A DNA stretch of 64,000 nucleotides from NCBI GenBank assembly GCA_025356015.1, contig JANXYO010000103.1, positions 1-64,000 on the forward strand. Reading direction: 5' to 3'. Within the stretch, counting starts at the first letter, position 1, and each line of letters begins with the position of its first letter. A program made the position numbers and the translations under genes. The stretch is from Spirochaetaceae bacterium. Its GTDB lineage: Bacteria > Spirochaetota > Spirochaetia > Treponematales > Rectinemataceae. Positions 58,222 through 64,000 of the stretch are shown here, in pieces. Under the pieces are notes generated by a model. The model saw nothing but the letters and a program-made list of their open reading frames with translations, did no database searches and was not told the origin of the DNA.

Positions 58222-60525
58222 ATGAAGGCAGTCCTGATCCAGCCTCCCTTTACCCAGCTGAACTCCCCCTATCCGGCGATCCACTATCTGGCGGCCTTCC
58301 TGAAAGCCGAGGGGATCGAGGCGAGGGCCTTCGACCACTCGATCGAGCTCTTCCGGCTGATCTTCTCCCGGGCCGGCCTATCGAAGGTCTTCGCCGATGC
58401 GAGGGCCGCACTGGCCACGAGAACCCCGGCCGAGGGGGAGGCCGAGGCCACGGCCCATGAGCTCGAGCGCTACCTATCTTACGAAGGACTCTACCTCGAG
58501 TGGATCGATCCCTTGGTCTCATTCCTCTCTGGCGGTGATCCGGCCCTTGCCCACCGCCTGGCCTCTGCAGCCGAGCTGCCCCTTGGCATGCGGGCCGCCG
58601 CCTACCTCGAGGCCCACGACCGAAGGATCGACTCGGGCAAGGCCCGGGCCCTGGCGACCCTCATCCTCGAGGACCTCGCCGACTTCCTCTCCTACGCCCT
58701 CGATCCGGGGTTCGGCACCGTCCGCTATGGAGAGAGGATTGCCTCAAGCCGGGACGATTTCCCGCCGGCCAGGGCTGCCCTTGATTCCTCGTATGTCCTC
58801 GCTGACCACTACCGCGAGTACCTGGCTGACTTCTGGGCCTCCCAGGACTGTCAGCCCGACCTCGTCCTCATCACGATCCCATTTCCAGGCTGCCTCCTCG
58901 GGGCCCTCGCCTGCGCCAGGGAAACGCGTTCGATCCTCGGGCGGGGCCCGACGGTATGTTTCGGCGGAGGCTATGTCTCGACCGAGTTGCGGGATCTAAG
59001 GGACCCATCGATCTTCGACTTCTGCGACTACCTCTGTTTCGATGCGGGATTCGGAAGCCTCGCCTCGATCCTCGAACTTGCATCCGGTCCCGGCCTCGGG
59101 GCGAGCTCCCCCTCTGGCCTCTATCGAACGATGTACCGGAGGGAGGGTCTCATCCACGCCTCGGGCTTCCTCACTGAGGCCTCGGACCGCGCAAGGACTG
59201 CCGGACAGGGACAAATGGCCGCAGAAGCCTTTCCCGAGAGGGTCACGGTCGGCTGCCAGCACGAGGAAGCCTTTGCCCAGGGCGAGCGGAGGGCTTTGGC
59301 TTCTGTCTTTCCCGACTATTCACAACTCGATTTTGGGCGCTATCTCAGGGTCGTCGATTCGGAAAACCCGATGCACCGCCTCTGGTCGGACTCGCCCTGG
59401 CTAAAGTTCCACCTCGCCCACGGCTGCTATTGGCGGCGCTGCGCCTTCTGCGACACGGAACTCGAGTACGTCGCCGACTTCGTCCCCGCCGACACGGCGG
59501 TCCTTGTCTCCGCAGCGGAAGCCGCGGCCCAAAAAAGCGGGCTTTGGGGCATCCACTTCGTGGACGAGGCCATGCCGATGTCAAAGCTCATCGCCTTCGC
59601 CATCGCGAACCGCTCGGCCTCGGCCCGGGGTAGAAAGCCCTTCCACTTCTGGGGCAACGCACGCTTCGATTCGTCCTGGACCGCCGACCGCTGCGAATTC
59701 CTGGCAGCATCGGGCCTCGTCGCGGTCTCAGGCGGGATAGAGATCGCCACGGAATGCGGGCTTGAAATGACGGACAAGGGCTTCGACCTCGAGGGCCTGG
59801 TCAGCAGCCTCGTCGCCATGCGCCAGAGCGGGATATTGGTGCACGCCTACCTCATCTACGGCTTTCCCGGGCAGGACGAGGCCGATATCATCGACTCGGC
59901 CGAGGTCTGCAGACAGCTCTTCGCCTCGGGCCTCATCGACTCCGCCTTCTGGCACCGCTTTGTCCTCACCAGGCATTCCCGCATGTACGCCGAGTGGAAG
60001 GAAGGGCGCAGACCCTCCTTGAAGCCCCTGGATCGTCCCCATGCCTTCGCCGACAACGACCTCGGCTTCGAGGGCCACGAAGCCTTCGATCGCTTCGAAG
60101 AGCCCCTCGCATCCTCCCTGGCAGCGTGGATGGCCGGTGAGCATATCGACCGCCGCGCCGACCGCTGGTTCCCCCCTGGATCCAAGACGAGGGCACCACG
60201 CGTGGCGGCCAGCCATGTCGAGGACCTCATCGCCAGGGCCGGCCAACGCCAGGATGGAATCCGCTCCAGCGTCAAGGGCTTGGCCTTCTGGATAGCCGGC
60301 TCTCCGCGCCTCTCCCCTTCGGGAAGACTTGCCTGGGCCTACCGGGGAGAGCTTGAGGAGTTGAGCCTTTCGCCTGGGCGGGGAGCTCCCCTGCTCAGGA
60401 CCATAGATCTTCTCCAGCGCGCAGGTGGCGGCCTCGATCTGGGAGCATTCCTCGAGCAGTCGGGGCTTGACCCGCATGACTTCGTCTTCGCCCGGCTGCG
60501 GAGTGCAGGGCTTGTTGTCATCTGA
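58222..60525 (+). CDS. B12-binding-type radical SAM protein with Cx4Cx2C cluster motif
   Basis: 767 residues. The N terminus resembles B12-binding radical SAM proteins ([34 protein letters not shown], and [35 protein letters not shown] near 215-255). The cluster motif is [12 protein letters not shown] at about 404-412, a Cx4Cx2C spacing rather than the usual Cx3Cx2C. The core continues with [30 protein letters not shown]-like strand and [12 protein letters not shown]. The reaction is unknown. The start ATG 58222 is two codons after an in-frame GTG. Monocistronic; followed by tRNA-Val on the other strand. Confidence 0.8.
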   Translation: MKAVLIQPPFTQLNSPYPAIHYLAAFLKAEGIEARAFDHSIELFRLIFSRAGLSKVFADARAALATRTPAEGEAEATAHELERYLSYEGLYLEWIDPLVSFLSGGDPALAHRLASAAELPLGMRAAAYLEAHDRRIDSGKARALATLILEDLADFLSYALDPGFGTVRYGERIASSRDDFPPARAALDSSYVLADHYREYLADFWASQDCQPDLVLITIPFPGCLLGALACARETRSILGRGPTVCFGGGYVSTELRDLRDPSIFDFCDYLCFDAGFGSLASILELASGPGLGASSPSGLYRTMYRREGLIHASGFLTEASDRARTAGQGQMAAEAFPERVTVGCQHEEAFAQGERRALASVFPDYSQLDFGRYLRVVDSENPMHRLWSDSPWLKFHLAHGCYWRRCAFCDTELEYVADFVPADTAVLVSAAEAAAQKSGLWGIHFVDEAMPMSKLIAFAIANRSASARGRKPFHFWGNARFDSSWTADRCEFLAASGLVAVSGGIEIATECGLEMTDKGFDLEGLVSSLVAMRQSGILVHAYLIYGFPGQDEADIIDSAEVCRQLFASGLIDSAFWHRFVLTRHSRMYAEWKEGRRPSLKPLDRPHAFADNDLGFEGHEAFDRFEEPLASSLAAWMAGEHIDRRADRWFPPGSKTRAPRVAASHVEDLIARAGQRQDGIRSSVKGLAFWIAGSPRLSPSGRLAWAYRGELEELSLSPGRGAPLLRTIDLLQRAGGGLDLGAFLEQSGLDPHDFVFARLRSAGLVVI

Positions 60526-60581
60526 GTCAAATCGCGCGCCCGAGCGTCGCTCGAACCCTTCGACTCTTGTAGACCGGACAT

Positions 60582-60612
60582 AAAAACAGCGGCCGTCCCT
60601 TACGGAACGGCC
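60582..60612 (-). terminator. Intrinsic terminator of tRNA-Val
   Basis: Minus-strand GGCCGT-N10-ACGGCC hairpin followed by GCTG and five T residues, 10 nt after the tRNA. Confidence 0.75.
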
Positions 60613-60621
60613 ACCTTCTTG

Positions 60622-60695
60622 TGGGCGATACAAGAGTCGAACTTGTGACCCCCAGCGTGTCATACTGGTGCTCTAGCCAACTGAGCTAATCGCCC
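60622..60695 (-). tRNA. tRNA-Val (anticodon GAC)
   Basis: Minus-strand cloverleaf: acceptor GGGCGAT/ATCGCCC, D arm TAGCTCAGTTGGCTAGAGCA, anticodon stem CCAGT/GCTGG with loop ATGACAC (GAC), T arm ACAAG-TTCGACT-CTTGT, discriminator A. CCA is not encoded. Confidence 0.95.
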
Positions 60696-60757
60696 TGGAG
60701 CTACTCGTTCCCACAGTGGCGGAACCTGGCTCGCGCGGTTCCCCGTGCGTGGGGGTT

Positions 60758-60787
60758 TTTATAGCAGGGGCCACCCGTTCGTGTCAA
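60758..60787 (-). promoter_or_regulatory. Promoter of tRNA-Val (TTGACA-N18-TATAAA)
   Basis: Minus-strand perfect -35 at 60782-60787 and -10 at 60758-60763. The -35 lies 5-10 nt from the cheX stop codon, so the promoter occupies the end of the chemotaxis operon. Confidence 0.7.
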
Positions 60788-60791
60788 GGTG

Positions 60792-61256
60792 CTATGCCCT
60801 TTCGCGGATCGCCACGTTGATCTCGATCTTTCCATGGACGGTCTCCATGGGCACTATCAGAGCCTCGACATCGGAGTTGGAGACTTCCATGTTGTCTCCG
60901 GTGAAGATCGCCGGAGGAGTGAGGTCGAAGCGGAAGCCGAGATCGTGCAGCTTGGTCACGGCCTGGGCGGTGATCATGTTGGCGAGCTCGGTGATTGTCG
61001 CCTTGACCAGGTCGTCAAGTGTGGCGAGCTCCTCCCCGTTCATCGTCGAGGCGATCTGCAAGGCTGTGGGCCTGTCCATGTCGAAGAGCACCCTGCCTTC
61101 GACGTCGCCCGCAAGACCCACGATGGCGGCAACGCCCATGACCGGAGTCGAGGTCGACTTGAGGTAGAGTTCGCCACGGCGGACGTCAGATTGCAGCACT
61201 TCCCGGAGCACGTTGAACGCCGCTTCGACGAAGGGATTGATGTACTCGACTCTCAT
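60792..61256 (-). CDS. cheX: CheX, CheY-P phosphatase
   Basis: 154 residues, the normal CheX length. The CheC/CheX-family helix with the catalytic ExxN pattern appears in DLVKATITELANMITAQAVTKL. The N terminus MRVEYINPFVEAAFNVLREVL is typical for spirochaete CheX. It dephosphorylates CheY-P and replaces CheZ in spirochaetes. Start at 61256 follows GAGGAG; the frame is open upstream without coding character. It lies 34 nt downstream of the CheW-CheR gene; cheY, usually next, is absent on this side (tRNA-Val follows). Confidence 0.92.
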   Translation of the reverse strand: MRVEYINPFVEAAFNVLREVLQSDVRRGELYLKSTSTPVMGVAAIVGLAGDVEGRVLFDMDRPTALQIASTMNGEELATLDDLVKATITELANMITAQAVTKLHDLGFRFDLTPPAIFTGDNMEVSNSDVEALIVPMETVHGKIEINVAIRERA

Positions 61257-61290
61257 GCCGCACTCCTCGAATCGGCCGGTTTCCGGCTCG

Positions 61291-62610
61291 TCATACCTTT
61301 CGGAAGGCCGGGACGGCCTCCGTGCCCACGTGTGCCCAGCCTTCGCCAAGGCGCTCGTTCGCCCCGGTGAAGATGACGCCGTTCGGCTTCAGCTTGTCGC
61401 TAAAATCGCCTATGAGCCTCTTTTGGTCAATTGGGGGGATGAAAGAGAGGACATCCCTGCAGAGAATGAGGTCCAGGGGAGGAAGGGTGTTCGCGTTCAG
61501 GATGTCGTGGAACTCGAAGAATATCGAATCGCGGATCGACTGGATGAAGGCGAGACCGTTCCGGCCGCGGCCGAGGAAATCCCCATAGTAAGGCGGCACG
61601 TTCTCTCCGAACACCATATTGGGGGCCATTGAGATGGCAAGCAGGTCAGAGTCATTGGCCCAGATCCTGATGCGGGCCTCGGGGTAACGCTTGCGCATTA
61701 TGCAGGCGACCGACCAGGTCTCGTAGCCCTTTCCGCAGCCGGGATTCCAGACATTGATGCTGCGCGCCTCTATGGGAGGAAGGGCGGCTTCGAAAGCCGC
61801 GGCATAGTCGTCGTCCCATAGTCTACCCGTCTCGGGGGACCAGAAACTCCCCAGGAACTCGTCGGCCTCTGAGGCTTCCTTGAGCTGGAGGTCCTGGGCC
61901 TTTCTGGAGGCCTTCCACTCCGCGAAGCGGGAGCGGAACCATGCATCGGTGAGCTCGCTTCCGTGGAAGCCCCTGAATGCAGCGAGAGTCTCGCGCACGA
62001 AGTCGAGGGCGACATCGGCGCCCCGGTCCCCCGTGCGGCGATCGCGTTCGATGAGCTCGCCTTCCTTCTGGAGCAGGCTGGCGCTCTTCGCCTTCGCCTC
62101 GATATCCTCCTCGCGCTCGGGGGCGAAGATCTTCTCGACATCGAGGATGATGTAGAGCTTGCCGCCGTTCTCGACGATCCCCTTGATGTACTTGACGTTG
62201 ATGTCGCCAAAAATCGGGTGGGGAGGCTGGATGTTCGAACTGGATATGCCGACTACCTTGTCTATCGCATCGACGATAACGCCAAACACATGCTCGTCGA
62301 TCCGCAGGATGATCAGGCTCTCGAGCGCCTCCTCCGCCTTCCGTTCCGCCGGTAGGTGGAAGAAGATGCGGAGGTCTATGACAGAGATGATCTCGCCGCG
62401 GAGGTTGTAGACGCCCCGGACATAGGTCGCGGCGTTGGGGACGTAGGTGAATCGACCAGCTTTCGCGATCTCCTTCACGCTCATGATGTCGATGCCGTAT
62501 TCCTTCCCCGCGAGGGAGAAGGTTACCATCTTGAAATCGACCTTGCCCGCCCGCTTTGCGGCCTCGGCCGTGTCCGCGTTTGCCTGCTGTTCTGCTGTCT
62601 GCGCCGCCAT
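61291..62610 (-). CDS. CheW fused to a CheR-like domain
   Basis: 439 residues. The CheW coupling domain spans about 25-165 (MVTFSLAGKEYGIDIMSVKEI, VYNLRGEIISVIDLRIFFHLP, KLYIILDVEKIF). After a helical linker, residues about 210-435 form a CheR-like SAM-methyltransferase fold: INVWNPGCGKGYETWSVACIM, IRIWANDSDLLAISMAPN, DLILCRDVLSFIPPIDQKRLI. This domain pair is characteristic of spirochaete chemotaxis arrays, where the CheR-like part is thought to be structural. The glycine-rich SAM loop is partly altered (GCGKG). RBS GAGGAG precedes the ATG; it follows cheA by 15 nt. Confidence 0.92.
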   Translation of the reverse strand: MAAQTAEQQANADTAEAAKRAGKVDFKMVTFSLAGKEYGIDIMSVKEIAKAGRFTYVPNAATYVRGVYNLRGEIISVIDLRIFFHLPAERKAEEALESLIILRIDEHVFGVIVDAIDKVVGISSSNIQPPHPIFGDINVKYIKGIVENGGKLYIILDVEKIFAPEREEDIEAKAKSASLLQKEGELIERDRRTGDRGADVALDFVRETLAAFRGFHGSELTDAWFRSRFAEWKASRKAQDLQLKEASEADEFLGSFWSPETGRLWDDDYAAAFEAALPPIEARSINVWNPGCGKGYETWSVACIMRKRYPEARIRIWANDSDLLAISMAPNMVFGENVPPYYGDFLGRGRNGLAFIQSIRDSIFFEFHDILNANTLPPLDLILCRDVLSFIPPIDQKRLIGDFSDKLKPNGVIFTGANERLGEGWAHVGTEAVPAFRKV

Positions 62611-62625
62611 GCTCTCTCCTCGCCT

Positions 62626-64000
62626 CTAGCGGATGGTGGCTTCGAGCCTGCGCCGTTCCTCGAGCTCTCGCTTGAGGCCGAGTTCGAGCAACTGGCTCAC
62701 GTCTATGATGAGACAGACCGAGCCGTCCCCGAGGATCGAAGCCCCGGCGATGCCTGGCGACTGCGTGAACTGGTCGCGAAGTGGTTTGATGACCACGTCC
62801 TCCTCACCGATCAAGGAGTCGACCATGAGCCCCATCCGTTTCTCCGCCGTGCCGACGATCACAACGAAGTGGTAGTCGCGCTGCTCGGCCGTCTGAATGC
62901 GGAACACCCGGTTGAGGCGGAGGAGGGCGACGACGTCGTTGCGGATGTTGAAGACCTCGTAGTTGTCGATCATCTTTATGTCGCTTGGCTTGATGCGGTG
63001 GCTCTCTATTACGCTGGTGATGGGGATCGAGTAGATCTCCCTGCCCACGCGCACAAGGAGGCCCTGGATGATGGCGAGGGTGAGGGGCAGCTTGATGCTG
63101 AAGCGCGTTCCCTTGCCCCGCTGGCTCGATACGGTGACCGAACCGTTGAGCTTCTCTATTTGCCGTTTCACCACATCGAGGCCGACGCCACGGCCCGAGA
63201 TGTTGGTCACGGACTTCGCCGTCGAGAAGCCCGCGTCGAAGATCAGGTTGAAGGCCTCTATGTCGGTGAGGACCTTGTTCGGATGGATGATGCCCCGCTC
63301 GACGGCCTTGGTCCTGACAGCCTCGACGTCGATTCCCTTCCCGTCGTCGGAAATCTCAATGATGATCATGTTGCCTTCGTTCGAGGCCTTGAGGAGGACC
63401 GTGCCCTCTTCGGACTTCCCTGCCGCCCTTCGCTCCTCGGGTGTCTCGATGCCGTGGTCGAGGGCGTTGCGCACGGAATGCATGAGGGGGTCTAGCAGGT
63501 CCTCGATCACCGACTTGTCGAGCTCGGTGTCCTCGCCCTCGATGACCAGGTTCACCTTCTTGTTCAGGGACTTGGTGAGGTCTCTCACGAGACGGGGGAA
63601 GCGGCTGAAGATCTGGCTTATGGGAACCATGCGGATCCTCATGACGCCTTCCTGGAGCTCCCCGGTTATGCGTCCAAGGTTCTGCGCCGTGGAGCGGAAC
63701 TTCGCCACGTCGGTCTTGAGGGCGGCCTCGACTCCGTCAAATGCCTGGTAGATCGACCCGTACTTCTCGGTAATCTCTTTCTTGAGCTGCTTTGCGGTCT
63801 TGCCGGCTTGGAGCCCGGACAGCTGTTCGGGAAGATCGTCAAAGAGCTCCTTGAGGCCCTCTCGGAACTTCCCCTGGGCGGACTGGAGGGCACCCATGAG
63901 CTCGCCGAACTGCGCGGAGATCTGGTTGAAGGTTGCCTTGTTGATGACCGTTTCGGACACCAGGTTGAGGAGGTTGTCTATGCGCCTGCTGTCGACACGC
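62626..64000 (-). CDS. cheA: Chemotaxis histidine kinase CheA (5' end outside the window)
   Basis: 458 visible residues, from the dimerisation helices onward (RVDSRRIDNLLNLVSETVINKATF at the window edge). The ATP-binding domain is complete: LMHSVRNALDHGIETPEER (N box), EISDDGKGID (G1), GRGVGLDVVKRQI (G2) and GSVTVSSQRGKGTRFSIKLPLTLAI. A C-terminal CheW-like P5 domain (LLVRVGREIYSIPITSVIE, ending with DVSQLLELGL) docks on CheW and receptors. The HPt and CheY-binding domains must lie beyond 64000. First visible gene of the cheA-cheW/R-cheX operon. Confidence 0.96.
   Translation of the reverse strand, partial: RVDSRRIDNLLNLVSETVINKATFNQISAQFGELMGALQSAQGKFREGLKELFDDLPEQLSGLQAGKTAKQLKKEITEKYGSIYQAFDGVEAALKTDVAKFRSTAQNLGRITGELQEGVMRIRMVPISQIFSRFPRLVRDLTKSLNKKVNLVIEGEDTELDKSVIEDLLDPLMHSVRNALDHGIETPEERRAAGKSEEGTVLLKASNEGNMIIIEISDDGKGIDVEAVRTKAVERGIIHPNKVLTDIEAFNLIFDAGFSTAKSVTNISGRGVGLDVVKRQIEKLNGSVTVSSQRGKGTRFSIKLPLTLAIIQGLLVRVGREIYSIPITSVIESHRIKPSDIKMIDNYEVFNIRNDVVALLRLNRVFRIQTAEQRDYHFVVIVGTAEKRMGLMVDSLIGEEDVVIKPLRDQFTQSPGIAGASILGDGSVCLIIDVSQLLELGLKRELEERRRLEATIR

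Noticed and set aside
60741-60760. CCCC-GTGCGT-GGGGG followed by five T, looking like a plus-strand terminator
   Set aside because: Only four base pairs, no plus-strand gene immediately upstream (a tRNA on the other strand intervenes), and the T run is part of the tRNA-Val -10 region.
1-64000. Prophage, insertion sequence, toxin-antitoxin or restriction-modification system
   Set aside because: No integrase, transposase, phage structural, toxin or methyltransferase/restriction gene was recognised, and coding density and composition are even.

Overview
The window is GC-rich, densely coded bacterial chromosome that most likely comes from a spirochaete (Treponema/Spirochaeta-like lineage). The best evidence is the chemotaxis cluster at the right edge, where cheA, a CheW fused to a CheR-like domain, and cheX lie in the order known from Treponema. 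A type III glutamine synthetase, abundant cyclic-nucleotide proteins and MglB fit this. No phage, IS element, CRISPR array or rRNA was seen. Three tRNAs (Pro-GGG, Phe-GAA, Val-GAC) lie on the minus strand.

Layout. 1-6.7 kb: a [2Fe-2S]/molybdenum hydroxylase fusion cut by the window edge, a 47-residue acidic protein, a class V aminotransferase, a TetR regulator with a histone-like tail, a beta-lactamase-fold membrane protein without catalytic residues, and a thioesterase. 6.7-10.5 kb: glnN (GSIII) behind a sigma-54 promoter, with a GAF-AAA-Fis activator beside it. 10.6-17.7 kb: PilZ protein, proC, alr, a chemoreceptor, TetR, DinB-like protein and an orphan MglB lipoprotein. 17.8-20 kb: a metallo-beta-lactamase protein with cyclic-nucleotide-type domains. 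20-22.4 kb: a hairpin-rich leader containing a glmS ribozyme, then glmS. 22.4-26.6 kb: EamA permease, FAD dehydrogenase, ferritin-VIT1 iron exporter (MbfA-like), truA. 26.7-32.7 kb: a translationally coupled response-regulator/PP2C phosphatase, STAS protein and sensor kinase, then an EAL protein. 32.9-35.2 kb: flavodiiron protein, cupin, class III cyclase.

35.2-39.7 kb holds the most unusual locus, a four-gene minus-strand operon: CRP-like protein, a homologue of the eukaryotic N-terminal glutamine amidase NTAQ1, an ADP-ribosylglycohydrolase/dual-specificity phosphatase fusion, and a B12-binding radical SAM protein. 39.8-46 kb: sbcB, Gre factor, six-TM chemoreceptor, GGDEF-EAL protein. 46-55 kb: WD40 gene remnant, tRNA-Pro, MFS exporter, a TIGR02757/TPR-lipoprotein/membrane operon, divergent lipoprotein-mltD-secreted protein operon. 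55-60.5 kb: M20 peptidase, galE, tRNA-Phe, frameshifted yjbQ, radical SAM protein. 60.6-64 kb: tRNA-Val and cheX-cheW/R-cheA.

Signalling dominates: c-di-GMP (PilZ, two EAL proteins), cAMP-type (cyclase, CRP-like, MBL-cNMP), partner switching and chemotaxis. Two genome-wide habits stand out. Many genes have a -10 box only 6-10 nt before the ATG, suggesting leaderless mRNAs, and four convergent gene pairs share a single CTAG for both stop codons.
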